From positions 20,852 to 84,851 of the forward strand of contig JAXMCI010000032.1 in the NCBI GenBank assembly GCA_046349435.1: a stretch of 64,000 nucleotides of DNA, written 5' to 3'. The translations under genes and the position numbers were made by a program. Shown piece after piece: positions 1-8,402 of this stretch. Numbering within the stretch: position 1 is the first letter of the stretch; the number at the start of each line of letters is the position of its first letter. The notes under the pieces were generated by a model that saw nothing but the letters and a program-made list of their open reading frames with translations, did no database searches and was not told the DNA's origin. The DNA comes from JAXMCI01 sp046349435 (GTDB taxonomy: Bacteria > Pseudomonadota > Alphaproteobacteria > Dongiales > Dongiaceae).

Positions 1-452
1 GGCAGGTCGATGCGCACCGAGCGCGCCGCCGGACCCTCGCCGATGATCAGGTCGAGCTGGAAGTCCTCCATCGCCGGGTAGAGGATCTCCTCGACCGCCG
101 GGCTGAGGCGGTGGATCTCGTCGATGAACAGCACGTCGCGCGGCTGCAGGTTGGTGAGCAGCGCCGCGAGGTCGCCGGCCCGCACGATCACCGGCCCGGA
201 GGTGGCGCGGAAGCTGACGCCCAGCTCGCGCGCCACGATCTGCGCCAGCGTCGTCTTGCCGAGGCCGGGCGGCCCGTGGAACAGCACGTGGTCGAGCGCC
301 TCGCCGCGCGCCCGCGCCGCGGCGATGAACACGGCCAGGTTCTCGCGCAGCTGGCGCTGCCCGACGAACTCCGACAGCGCCAGCGGCCGCAGCGAGGCCT
401 CCGCCGCGTCCTCCGCCTGCCGCGCCGGCGCGGTGAGCCGGGGGTCAGACAT
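1..452 (-). CDS. ruvB: Holliday junction branch migration DNA helicase RuvB (N-terminal part, cut by window edge)
   Basis: This is the AAA+ motor of the RuvABC resolvasome, which drives Holliday junction branch migration. Translating the minus strand from the ATG at 452 gives MSDPRLTAP, then a RuvB N-terminal region with LSEFVGQ, the Walker A motif HGPPGLGKTTLA, and the Walker B/sensor stretch DVLFIDEIHRLSP. The frame stays open to the left edge, so about 150 of the usual 330-350 residues are visible. It follows ruvA by about 55 bases, in the normal ruvC-ruvA-ruvB order. Confidence 0.96.
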   Translation of the reverse strand, partial: MSDPRLTAPARQAEDAAEASLRPLALSEFVGQRQLRENLAVFIAAARARGEALDHVLFHGPPGLGKTTLAQIVARELGVSFRATSGPVIVRAGDLAALLTNLQPRDVLFIDEIHRLSPAVEEILYPAMEDFQLDLIIGEGPAARSVRIDL

Positions 453-506
453 GGCCATTCTCCCCTCGCCCGCGCCAGCGGGCGAGGAAGATTTCGGCGC
501 CGGGGC

Positions 507-1118
507 TCACCGGCTCAGCTCCTTGAGGCCGGCGCGCAGCAGCTCCTCGAGCGCGGCGTCCGGGCCGAGGCGGCCGGCGGCGCCGGTGACGGCGCCGAAG
601 GCCTCGGCCCGGCGATAGCCGAGATTGACCAGCGCCGAGACGGCGTCGGCGACGGCGGCGCTCGGCGAGATCGCCGGCATGGCTGAGGCCTGCGCGGCGC
701 CGGCGCCCAGCGCCAGCGCGCCGACCTTGTCCTTGAGCTCGGCGACGATGCGGCCGGCGAGCTTCGGCCCGACGCCGCTGGCCCGGGTCAGGTTGGTCTT
801 GTCCTGGGCGGCGACGGCCTGCAGCAGCTCGTCGGGGTCGAGCACGCTCTGCACCGCCAGCGCAACCTTCGCCCCCACCCCCTGCACGGTGGTCAGCAGG
901 CGGAACCAGTCGCGCGCCGCGGCGTCGGCGAAGCCGTAGAGATGGATGTGGTCCTCGCGGACATGGGTCTCGACCAGCAGGCTGACCGCCCCGCCCGGGG
1001 CCGGCAGGCGGGCCAGCGTGCGGCTCGAGCAGAAGACGAGATAGCCGACCCCGCCGACATCGACCACCGCCCAGTCGGGCCCGGCCTGGTCGAGCCGGCC
1101 GGAGAGCTTGGCGATCAT
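507..1118 (-). CDS. ruvA: Holliday junction branch migration protein RuvA
   Basis: RuvA (203 aa) binds the four-way junction and loads RuvB. The start MIAKLSGRL is typical, followed by the OB-fold domain with THVREDHIHLYGF near residues 52-64. A helix-hairpin-helix stretch follows (LLTTVQGVGAKVAL, then TRASGVGPKLAGRIV), and the C-terminal RuvB-contacting domain comes after a flexible Ala-rich linker. The start codon overlaps the ruvC stop by four bases, which indicates translational coupling. Confidence 0.97.
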   Translation of the reverse strand: MIAKLSGRLDQAGPDWAVVDVGGVGYLVFCSSRTLARLPAPGGAVSLLVETHVREDHIHLYGFADAAARDWFRLLTTVQGVGAKVALAVQSVLDPDELLQAVAAQDKTNLTRASGVGPKLAGRIVAELKDKVGALALGAGAAQASAMPAISPSAAVADAVSALVNLGYRRAEAFGAVTGAAGRLGPDAALEELLRAGLKELSR

Positions 1119-1609
1119 CGCGCCGCCTCCTGCCAGCGCCGGGCGGTGGCGTGGTGGGCGTGGCAGATCGCCACGGCCAGCGCGTCGGCCGCATCGGCGC
1201 TGCGGAACAGGCAGCCCGGCAGCAGGTGGCGGACCATCGCCTGGACCTGCTCCTTGCCGGCATGGCCGGCGCCGACCACCGACTTCTTGATCAGGTTGGG
1301 CGGGTACTCGACGACCTTGAGGCCGGCCAGCGCCGGCACCAGCAGGGCCACGCCGCGGGCCAGCCCCAGCTTCAGCGTCGAGGACGGGTTCTTGTTGACG
1401 AAGCTCTCCTCGACCGCCGCCTCTTGCGGTCGCATCTCGGCCAGCACCGCGGCCAGCCCGTCATGCAGCTGCACCAGCCGCTCGGCAAGCGGCAGGTCGC
1501 CGTCGCTGTCGACCGCGCCGTCGGCGACGTAGCGCAGCCGCACCCCGTCGCTTTCGATCACCCCCCAGCCGGTATGGCGCAAGCCGGGATCGAGGCCGAG
1601 CAGTCTCAT
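1115..1609 (-). CDS. ruvC: Crossover junction endodeoxyribonuclease RuvC
   Basis: RuvC (164 aa) is the resolvase that cuts Holliday junctions. The first catalytic Asp is in LGLDPGLRHTGWGVI at the N-terminus, the Glu in AAVEESFVNKNP is near residue 68, and further acidic residues lie in the C-terminal AADALAVAICHAH motif. Length is normal for the family. It is the first gene of ruvCAB and lies 58 bases downstream of yebC, a common arrangement. Confidence 0.97.
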   Translation of the reverse strand: MRLLGLDPGLRHTGWGVIESDGVRLRYVADGAVDSDGDLPLAERLVQLHDGLAAVLAEMRPQEAAVEESFVNKNPSSTLKLGLARGVALLVPALAGLKVVEYPPNLIKKSVVGAGHAGKEQVQAMVRHLLPGCLFRSADAADALAVAICHAHHATARRWQEAAR

Positions 1610-1667
1610 CGGCGCTGGCCCCGGGATGTCGGCAAGGCGGGCAACGGGCGACCGGGGCGGGCGCCGC

Positions 1668-2417
1668 TCAGGCGGTCAGCCGCGCCATGACCTCGTCGGC
1701 GATCTCGAAATTGGCCGATACGGTCTGCACGTCGTCATTGTCCTCGAGCATGTCGAGCAGCCGCAGCAAGGTCTCGGCGGCGTCGGCGTCGACCGGCACG
1801 CTGTTGAGCGGCCGCCAGCTCAGCCGGGCCTCCCGCGCCGGGCCGAACTTCGCCTCGAGCGCGTCGCGCACCGCCGAGAACGCCTCGGCCGCGCAGGTCA
1901 GCTCGTGCCCCTCGGGGCCGCTCGCCACGTCCTCGGCGCCGGCCTCGAGCCCGGCCTCGAACATCGCGTCGGGGCTGGCCGCCGACAGCGGGTAGAGAAT
2001 CACGCCCTTGCGCTGGAACATGAAGGAGACGCTGTTGGTCTCGCCGAGATTGCCGCCGAACTTCGAGAAGGCGGAGCGGACGTCAGAGGCGGTGCGGTTG
2101 CGGTTGTCGGTCAGCGCCTCGACGATCACCGCCACCCCGCCGGGGCCGTAGCCCTCGTAGCGGATCTCCTCGTAGGCGACGTCGTCCTCGCCGCCGGCGC
2201 CGCGCTTGATCGCCCGCTCCACCGTGTCGCGCGGCATGTTGGCGCCGCGCGCCGCCTGGATGGCGGCCCGCAGCCGCGGATTGGCCGCTGGGTCGGGCAG
2301 GCCGGTGCGCGCCGCCGTCGTCAGCTCGCGAATCAGCTTGGTGAACACCTTGGCGCGCCGGGCGTCCTGCGCGCCCTTGCGGTGCATGATGTTCTTGAAC
2401 TGGGAATGACCGGCCAT
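1668..2417 (-). CDS. yebC: YebC/PmpR family DNA-binding regulatory protein
   Basis: This 249-residue YebC-family protein (TACO1 relatives) has the hallmark N-terminus MAGHSQFKNIMHRKGAQDA, the stretch NMPRDTVERAIKRG, and the motif YEGYGPGGVAVIVEALTDN. Members are reported as transcription factors next to ruv genes and, in other work, as factors that help ribosomes translate proline stretches. Position just upstream of ruvC is the usual one. Nothing is truncated. Confidence 0.95.
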   Translation of the reverse strand: MAGHSQFKNIMHRKGAQDARRAKVFTKLIRELTTAARTGLPDPAANPRLRAAIQAARGANMPRDTVERAIKRGAGGEDDVAYEEIRYEGYGPGGVAVIVEALTDNRNRTASDVRSAFSKFGGNLGETNSVSFMFQRKGVILYPLSAASPDAMFEAGLEAGAEDVASGPEGHELTCAAEAFSAVRDALEAKFGPAREARLSWRPLNSVPVDADAAETLLRLLDMLEDNDDVQTVSANFEIADEVMARLTA

Positions 2418-2497
2418 GGAACGGGTGATCCTGAAAGCGGGCGCGGCCGCGGCCGCCCGTGCGGCCCGGGGCCCGGCGCTCCGCGGTCATTGCTAGG

Positions 2498-2512
2498 TTG
2501 CCAATATGGCAA
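2498..2512. repeat. Short inverted repeat upstream of yebC
   Basis: The sequence TTGCC-AATAT-GGCAA is a perfect five-base inverted repeat around an AT spacer. It sits about 80-95 bases upstream of the yebC start in a 231-base gap that is otherwise GC-rich. It could be an operator or part of a promoter. No factor can be named from the sequence. Confidence 0.3.
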
Positions 2513-2648
2513 GAATGCGGCGTATCTAGCTGGAAACCCCGCAGCGCGCCAGCGCTTTTCCGGCGGCGCGGCGGCCGCTTGCGCGCCCCGGCGAGCCCGA
2601 TCGAGCCTCGGGCGGCGCCCCCGGGCGCTCGCCCTCAGGCGACCGCCT

Positions 2649-3479
2649 TCAGGCCAGCACCAGCGGCCGGGCCGGCATCGCCTGGCTGAGCCGGCCAGCG
2701 AGCCGCAGCGGCGCCACCTCGCGCGCCAGCCCGGTGGCGTCGTCGGTCTCGACGAGCAGGCCGCACAGCGTGGCCGGGCCGAGCGCCGGCGCCATCCGCT
2801 CGGTCGGCAGCTTTCGGGTGAAACGCTGGATCGGCACCGTCTTCTCCATGCCGATCACCGAATCGTAGTCGCCGCACATGCCGGCGTCGCTCTGGTAGGC
2901 GGTGCCGCCGGGCAGGATCTGGTGGTCGGCGGTCGGCACGTGGGTGTGGGTGCCGACGACCAGGGAGACGCGGCCGTCGAGCAGGTGGCCGAAGGCCATC
3001 TTCTCGCTGGTCGCCTCGGCATGGACGTCGACCACAATGGCCGCGACCGTGCCGCCCAGCCGGTGCGGCGCCAGGTCGCGCTCGACCGCGGCGAAGGGAT
3101 CGTCGAGCGGATCCATGAACAGGCGGCCCATGGTGTTGAGCACCAGCACCTTGCGGCCGCGCGGGGCGGCGTAGAGCCCGACGCCGCGGCCGGGGGTGCC
3201 CGACGGGAAGTTGTTGGGCCGCAGCAGGCGCGGGTCGCGGCCGATGAAGGACACCGTCTCCTTCTGGTCCCAGACATGGTTGCCGGTGGTGACGACGTCG
3301 GCCCCGGCCTCGTAGAGCTCGGCGCAGATCTTCTCGGTGATGCCGAAGCCGCCGGCGGCGTTCTCGCCGTTGACCACGACGAAGTCGAGCGCCAGGTCGC
3401 GGCGCAGCCGCGGCAGGTGCTCCACCACCGCCTCACGGCCGGAGCGTCCGACCACATCGCCCAGGAACAACAGCCGCAT
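2649..3479 (-). CDS. YmdB/TIGR00282-family metallophosphoesterase (cyclic nucleotide phosphodiesterase-like)
   Basis: This 276-aa calcineurin-like phosphoesterase belongs to the YmdB family, whose Bacillus member hydrolyses cyclic nucleotides. Metal-binding motifs are visible in order: MRLLFLGDVVGRSGREAV, VVNGENAAGG, TTGNHVWDQKE, VDVHAEATSEK and GTHTHVPTAD. The ATG at 3479 is chosen because the family begins directly with this GD motif; the frame is open further upstream but that part is not conserved. It is 13 bases downstream of the cyclo-ligase gene, so co-transcription is likely. Confidence 0.92.
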   Translation of the reverse strand: MRLLFLGDVVGRSGREAVVEHLPRLRRDLALDFVVVNGENAAGGFGITEKICAELYEAGADVVTTGNHVWDQKETVSFIGRDPRLLRPNNFPSGTPGRGVGLYAAPRGRKVLVLNTMGRLFMDPLDDPFAAVERDLAPHRLGGTVAAIVVDVHAEATSEKMAFGHLLDGRVSLVVGTHTHVPTADHQILPGGTAYQSDAGMCGDYDSVIGMEKTVPIQRFTRKLPTERMAPALGPATLCGLLVETDDATGLAREVAPLRLAGRLSQAMPARPLVLA

Positions 3480-3492
3480 CCCACGCTCCTCG

Positions 3493-4134
3493 TCAGGCGA
3501 CGCGCCGCGCCGCCCTCTCGGTGACGATCCAGTCGAGGCGCCGGTCATGCGGGCCGCGCGGCACCGCCGGCACCTCCTGCGCCGCATAGGCGACGCCCAC
3601 CGCCAGAACATTGCCCCCGGCCGCCAGCTTTTCCAGCGTCCGGTCGTAGAAGCCGCCGCCATAGCCGAGCCGGTAGCCGGCCGGGTCGAAGGCGAGCAGC
3701 GGCGCCAGCACCAGCCCCGGCACCACCGGGGCGGCATCGGGCGGCGGCACGGCGATGCCGTAGGTCCCGGGCAGCAGCGCCACCTCCGGCAGCCAGCGGC
3801 GGAAGGCCAGCGGCTCGCCGCGCCGGGCGATCACCGGCAGCCCGACGGGATGGCCGGCCCGGTGCAGCGCCAGCAGCAGCGGCCGGCAGTCGAGCTCGTC
3901 CGGCTGCGGCCAGTAGCCCGAGACGGGCAACCCCGGGGCCAGCCGCACCGCCGCCAGGAAGCGGTCGCGCACCAAGGCGCCAGCCGCCTCGGGCGAGCCC
4001 GCGGCCGCGGCGGCACGGCGCCGCTCGGCGGTGGCGGCGGCGCGCAGCGTGCGCTTGGCCTCGACCAAGCCGGGCGGGTCGCCCGGCGCGTCAGCCTTGG
4101 CGCCGGCAGCGGTGGAAGGGTCGGGCGGAGCCAC
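3493..4134 (-). CDS. ygfA: 5-formyltetrahydrofolate cyclo-ligase
   Basis: This enzyme converts 5-formyl-THF to 5,10-methenyl-THF using ATP. Family motifs are EAKRTLRAA near the N-terminus, VSGYWPQPDELD, and the substrate/ATP signature GYRLGYGGGFYDRTL. The start is uncertain. The frame is open to an ATG at 4188, but that region overlaps the predicted 6S RNA. A GTG at 4134 or a TTG near 4073, just before VEAKRTLR, fits better. Position beside zapA and 6S RNA is conserved in many proteobacteria. Confidence 0.9.
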   Translation of the reverse strand: MAPPDPSTAAGAKADAPGDPPGLVEAKRTLRAAATAERRRAAAAAGSPEAAGALVRDRFLAAVRLAPGLPVSGYWPQPDELDCRPLLLALHRAGHPVGLPVIARRGEPLAFRRWLPEVALLPGTYGIAVPPPDAAPVVPGLVLAPLLAFDPAGYRLGYGGGFYDRTLEKLAAGGNVLAVGVAYAAQEVPAVPRGPHDRRLDWIVTERAARRVA

Positions 4135-4141
4135 GTCGGCC

Positions 4142-4290
4142 GATGGCCCTTGTATCCTCTGTGGCCTGCTTACGCAGGTGGGCGCCATGTACCGAGGCCA
4201 CGACCCCGGCAGGGACAGCTCCCGAGAGGTTAAGTATTGGCCCCAGGGATAACGCGGCCTGTCGCACCACGCAGCAACCGCCCGACCCCC
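4142..4290 (-). ncRNA. ssrS: 6S RNA (SsrS), regulator of RNA polymerase
   Basis: The gap between zapA and the cyclo-ligase is the classic site of 6S RNA. On the minus strand, AGGCCGCG can pair with CGUGGCCU and CCCUGG with CCGGGG. These stems enclose a central bubble containing a GGGAGCUGUCCC hairpin, which matches the 6S open-promoter-like shape. The ends are approximate. The call rests on synteny plus this fold; I could not run a covariance model. Confidence 0.72.
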
Positions 4291-4293
4291 AAC

Positions 4294-4653
4294 TTAGGCG
4301 GCCTCGAGTTGCGCCGCAATGGCCTCCAGCCGTTTTGCGATGCCGTCCAGCGCTTCCGCCAGCCTTTGCTCCTCGGCGGCGCGGCGGGCCGGCTCCTCGG
4401 CGCTCTCCTGGACCTGGGCGGCCTGCGCCTCGCCGGCCTTGCGCAGCTGGCTGGTCGCCTCGTGCAGCTCGTCGGAGAGCAGCAGCCCGGCCATCACCAG
4501 CAGCCGCCCCTCGCTGCCCGGCCCGACCTGCTGCACCAGCCGGCGGATGCGGTCGTCGAGGTTGCGCGCCAGGTCGCGGACATGCTGCTCCTGGCCGGGG
4601 TCGCAGGCGACCTCGTAGGTGCGGCCGTTCACCACCAGCTGCAGGCTCGGCAT
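4294..4653 (-). CDS. zapA: Cell division protein ZapA
   Basis: ZapA (119 aa) bundles FtsZ filaments at the division ring. The N-terminal globular part shows VVNGRTYEVACDPGQEQHVRDLA, the typical ZapA beta-hairpin and helix (this string spans residues 7-29 in part). The C-terminal half is a long Ala/Glu-rich coiled coil. The stop lies four bases before the predicted 6S RNA, and the start is three bases downstream of the DUF4164 stop, so the two division-type coiled-coil genes form one unit. Confidence 0.92.
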   Translation of the reverse strand: MPSLQLVVNGRTYEVACDPGQEQHVRDLARNLDDRIRRLVQQVGPGSEGRLLVMAGLLLSDELHEATSQLRKAGEAQAAQVQESAEEPARRAAEEQRLAEALDGIAKRLEAIAAQLEAA

Positions 4654-4656
4654 GGC

Positions 4657-4881
4657 TCAGGCCTCCAGCAGGCCGCGCAGGCGGCCGATCACGGAATCGA
4701 GGCGGCTCGAGACGCTGCGCGCCTCGTCCTCGAGCGCGGCGCGGCCGGCCCGCGCCGCGTCGAGCTCGGCGGTCAGCCGCTCCTGCTCGACGCTGGCGCT
4801 GCTGCCGCGGGTCGCGACGGCGCCTTCCAGCCGGGTCAGCACCGCTTCCAGCCGGGTCAGGGCGTCATTGATCTCCGACAT
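4657..4881 (-). CDS. DUF4164-type small coiled-coil protein
   Basis: This 74-aa protein starts MSEINDALTRLEAVL and consists almost entirely of heptad-like helix with Leu/Ala/Glu/Arg spacing. It resembles the DUF4164 family found beside zapA in Alphaproteobacteria. The frame stays open far upstream, opposite the transketolase gene, so the true start is the ATG at 4881. Its function is unknown; the location suggests a role with ZapA or in division. Confidence 0.75.
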   Translation of the reverse strand: MSEINDALTRLEAVLTRLEGAVATRGSSASVEQERLTAELDAARAGRAALEDEARSVSSRLDSVIGRLRGLLEA

Positions 4882-5127
4882 GCGAGACGGGCCCGATCCC
4901 TCAACCGCCCCAGGATTTTTGCCGCGCAAGGATAAGTCTCGCCGCGCGCCGGCGTCAATCCGGCCCCGGACCAGGATCAGGATCAGCTCAGCGCCGGGTC
5001 GGCACCGGACGGCGCGGAGCGGTCGCCTAGCGGTCGCCGGTTGCCGGTTGACGGCGCGCCGGGCCGGCGGCATGGTGCGGCGCCCCGGGGGGCGGGCCGC
5101 CCCACCACGCTCATCGGGAGCACCGCC

Positions 5128-7131
5128 ATGAACGACGCCACCGTCGCCGACGCCCGGACCCCCAGCCCCCGCGTCATGGCCAATGCGATCCGCGCGCTGG
5201 CCATGGACGGGGTCGAGAAGGCCAAGTCGGGCCATCCCGGCATGCCGATGGGCATGGCCGACGTCGCCACCGCGCTGTTCACCCGCTTCCTCAAGTTCGA
5301 TCCGGCCGACCCGCACTGGCCCGACCGCGACCGCTTCGTGCTGTCGGCCGGCCACGGCTCGATGCTGCTCTATTCCCTGCTCTATCTCACCGGCTACGCC
5401 GACATGACGATCGAGCAGCTGAAGAACTTCCGCCAGCTCGGCAGCCGCACGCCCGGCCATCCCGAGCACGGCCATACCGCCGCCGGGATCGAGACCACGA
5501 CCGGCCCGCTCGGCCAGGGCATCGGCAACGCGGTCGGCATGGCGCTGGCCGAGCGCATGCTCGCCGCCGAGTACGGCCCGGAGCTGGTCGATCATCGCAC
5601 CTACGCGATCTGCGGCGACGGCTGCCTGATGGAGGGGATCAGCCACGAGGCGATCTCGCTCGCCGGGCACCTCAAGCTCAACAAGCTGACCCTGCTGTGG
5701 GACAACAACAGCATCTCGATCGACGGCCCGACCTCGCTCGCCGTGTCGGACGACCAGATCGAGCGTTTCCGGTCGCACGGCTGGAACGCCATCGCGGTGG
5801 ATGGCCTCGACCAGGACGCGGTCGGGGCGGCGCTCGCCCAGGCGCAGCAGTCCGACCTGCCGACCCTGATCGCCTGCCGCACCATCATCGGCTACGGCGC
5901 GCCGAAGAAGGAGGGCACCTCGGCCACCCACGGCTCGCCGCTCGGCGCCGAGGAGATCGCCGGCGCCCGGCAGAAGCTCGGCTGGCCCTACCCGCCCTTC
6001 GTCGTGCCGGACGAGATCCTGGCCGCCTGGCGCGCCGCCGGCAGCCGGGGCGCTTCGACGCGGGCCGCCTGGCAGGCGCGCCACGCCGCCTACCCGGGCA
6101 AGGCCGAGTTCGACCGCCGGCAGCGCGGCGACCTGCCGGCCGACCTGCCGGCCAAGCTGGCCAGGCTGAAGGAGGAGATCGCCGCCGAGGCGCCCAAGCT
6201 CGCCACCCGGCAATCCTCGCAGCGGGCGCTCGAGACGCTGGTCCCGGCGATGCCGGAGCTGGTCGGCGGCTCGGCCGACCTGACGCCCTCGAACAACACC
6301 AAGACCAAGACCATGGCGGACGTGACGCCGCCCGACTATCGCGGCCGCTACATCCGCTACGGCGTGCGCGAGCACGGCATGGCGGCGGCGATGAACGGCC
6401 TGTCGCTGCATGGCGGGCTGATCCCCTATGGCGGCACCTTCCTGTGCTTCACCGACTATTGCCGGCCCTCGATCCGGCTGGCGGCGCTGATGGAGCAGCG
6501 GGTCGTCTTCGTGATGACCCACGATTCCATCGGGCTCGGCGAGGACGGGCCGACGCACCAGCCGGTCGAGCACCTGGCGGCGCTGCGCGCCATCCCTCAC
6601 CTGCTGGTGTTCCGCCCGGCCGACACCATCGAGACGCTGGAATGCTGGGAGCTGGCGCTCGCGACGCGCAACCGGCCCTCGGTGCTGGCGCTGTCGCGCC
6701 AGGCGGTGCCGGCGGTGCGCCGCACCGCCGAGCCGGAGAACCGCAGCGCGCGCGGCGGCTACGTCCTGGCCGACGCGCCGGGCGAGCGCCGGGCGACGAT
6801 CTTCGCCACCGGCACCGAGGTCTCCCTGGCGCTGGCCGCGCGCGAGCTGCTGCAGAAGGACGGGATCGGCACGGCGGTCGTCTCGCTACCCTGCTGGGAG
6901 CTGTTCGACGAGGCCGACGAGGCCTACCGCCAGTCGGTGCTGGGCCCCGCCGACGGCGCCCGGGTGGCGATCGAGGCCGGCGTGCGCTTCGGCTGGGACC
7001 GGCTGCTCGGGCCGCACGGCGCCTTCATCGGCATGAAGAGCTTCGGCGCCTCGGCCCCGGCCGAGGAGCTCTACCGGCATTTCGGCATTACCGCCGAGGC
7101 CGCCGCGGACGCGGTTCGCGCGCAGCTCTAG
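5128..7131 (+). CDS. tkt: Transketolase
   Basis: Transketolase (667 aa) moves two-carbon units between sugar phosphates using thiamine diphosphate. The substrate-site motif KSGHPGMPMGMA, the ThDP-binding GDGCLMEGISHEA with downstream DNN, and the pyrimidine-domain region RYIRYGVREHGMAAAM are all present. The ATG at 5128 follows a CGGGAG ribosome-binding site; upstream in-frame codons encode an unconserved Arg/Gly-rich stretch. It is followed by gap, as in many alphaproteobacterial tkt-gap clusters. Confidence 0.97.
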   Translation: MNDATVADARTPSPRVMANAIRALAMDGVEKAKSGHPGMPMGMADVATALFTRFLKFDPADPHWPDRDRFVLSAGHGSMLLYSLLYLTGYADMTIEQLKNFRQLGSRTPGHPEHGHTAAGIETTTGPLGQGIGNAVGMALAERMLAAEYGPELVDHRTYAICGDGCLMEGISHEAISLAGHLKLNKLTLLWDNNSISIDGPTSLAVSDDQIERFRSHGWNAIAVDGLDQDAVGAALAQAQQSDLPTLIACRTIIGYGAPKKEGTSATHGSPLGAEEIAGARQKLGWPYPPFVVPDEILAAWRAAGSRGASTRAAWQARHAAYPGKAEFDRRQRGDLPADLPAKLARLKEEIAAEAPKLATRQSSQRALETLVPAMPELVGGSADLTPSNNTKTKTMADVTPPDYRGRYIRYGVREHGMAAAMNGLSLHGGLIPYGGTFLCFTDYCRPSIRLAALMEQRVVFVMTHDSIGLGEDGPTHQPVEHLAALRAIPHLLVFRPADTIETLECWELALATRNRPSVLALSRQAVPAVRRTAEPENRSARGGYVLADAPGERRATIFATGTEVSLALAARELLQKDGIGTAVVSLPCWELFDEADEAYRQSVLGPADGARVAIEAGVRFGWDRLLGPHGAFIGMKSFGASAPAEELYRHFGITAEAAADAVRAQL

Positions 7132-7183
7132 CCGAGCCGGGTCGCCAGCGGCAAAGGTTGCCAACAAGGAAAGGGAGAGGGAC

Positions 7184-8191
7184 ATGGCGGTGCGGGTTGC
7201 CATCAACGGGTTCGGCCGGATCGGCCGGCTGGTGCTGCGGGCGGCGATCGAGAGCCGGCGCGACGACATCCGGATCGTCGCCATCAACGATCTGGGTCCG
7301 GCGGAAACCAACGCGCACCTGCTGCGCTACGACTCGGTGCACGGCCCGTTCCCGGGCCCGGTGAAGGTGGTCGACGGCAAGATCGACGTCGGTCACGGGC
7401 CGATCCACGCCACCGCCGAGCGCGACCCGGCGAAGCTGCCCTGGGGCGATCTCGGGGTCGACGTGGCGCTGGAATGCACCGGCATCTTCACCAGCAAGGA
7501 CAAGGCCTCGGCCCACCTCAAGGCCGGCGCCCGGCGGGTGCTGATCTCGGCCCCGGCGAACGACGCCGACATCACCGTCGTCTACGGCATCAACCACCAG
7601 GACATCCGGCCCGAGCACACGGTCGTCTCGAACGGCTCCTGCACCACCAACTGCATCGTCCCGGTCGCCTACGTGCTGCACAAGGCGATCGGCATCGAGC
7701 GCGGCTTCATGACCACGGTGCACAGCTACACCGGCGACCAGCCGGTGCTCGACACCTTGCACAAGGACCTCTACCGGGCTCGCGCCGCGGCGCTGTCGAT
7801 GATCCCGACCACCACCGGCGCCGCCCGCGCCGTGGCGCTGGTGCTGCCCGAGCTCAAGGGCAAGCTCGACGGCACGGCGATCCGCGTGCCGACCCCCAAC
7901 GTCTCGATGATCGACTTCAAGTTCGACGCCCGCCAGAAGACCACGGTCGAGGCGGTCAACGCGGCGATCAGCGCGGCGGCCGCCGGCCCGCTCGCCGGCG
8001 TGCTGGCGACCAACGACCAGCCGCTGGTCTCCAGCGACTTCAACCACAACCCGGCGAGCTCGACCTTCGACCTGCTGCAGACCCAGGTGGTCGACGGCAC
8101 GCTGGTGCGGGTGCTCAGCTGGTACGACAACGAGTGGGGCTTCTCCAACCGCATGCTCGACACCGTCGCGGTGATGGGCAAGCAGAAGTAG
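7184..8191 (+). CDS. gap: Type I glyceraldehyde-3-phosphate dehydrogenase
   Basis: This 335-aa enzyme oxidises glyceraldehyde 3-phosphate. The NAD-binding motif INGFGRIGRLVLRA is at the N-terminus, the catalytic SNGSCTTNC near residues 148-156, and the C-terminal SWYDNEWGFSNRMLDT motif is intact. A strong site (AAAGGGAGAGGG) precedes the ATG. It is 52 bases after tkt. The usual next gene, pgk, is not found here; a repeat and unrelated catabolic genes follow. Confidence 0.97.
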   Translation: MAVRVAINGFGRIGRLVLRAAIESRRDDIRIVAINDLGPAETNAHLLRYDSVHGPFPGPVKVVDGKIDVGHGPIHATAERDPAKLPWGDLGVDVALECTGIFTSKDKASAHLKAGARRVLISAPANDADITVVYGINHQDIRPEHTVVSNGSCTTNCIVPVAYVLHKAIGIERGFMTTVHSYTGDQPVLDTLHKDLYRARAAALSMIPTTTGAARAVALVLPELKGKLDGTAIRVPTPNVSMIDFKFDARQKTTVEAVNAAISAAAAGPLAGVLATNDQPLVSSDFNHNPASSTFDLLQTQVVDGTLVRVLSWYDNEWGFSNRMLDTVAVMGKQK

Positions 8192-8215
8192 CCGCGAGCG
8201 GAATCGCCGTGCCGG

Positions 8216-8305
8216 CCTCATCCTTCGACAGGCTCAGGATGAGGCTGCAGGAAATGCCGGACGCGCCTAGGGCCCTCATGCCGAGCCTGTCGCAGCATGA
8301 GGGCC
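8216..8305. repeat. Paired REP/BIME-like palindromes after gap
   Basis: Two stem-loops lie head to head. The first (8216-8244) has arms CCTCATCCT and AGGATGAGG around a loop containing CGACAGGCTC. The second (8271-8305) has 11-base arms GGCCCTCATGC and GCATGAGGGCC around a loop containing GAGCCTGTCG, the reverse complement of the first loop. This is the layout of repetitive extragenic palindromes. A related element lies at 20081-20174. Confidence 0.7.
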
Positions 8306-8402
8306 CCGACTTCCCCCTGCCCCCGACGTAGCCCATCGACCGGACGGCCCGGCGCGGGGCAGAATGGCCGGCGTCACCCCCTTCCCTGCGAAGAGGCTCG
8401 CC

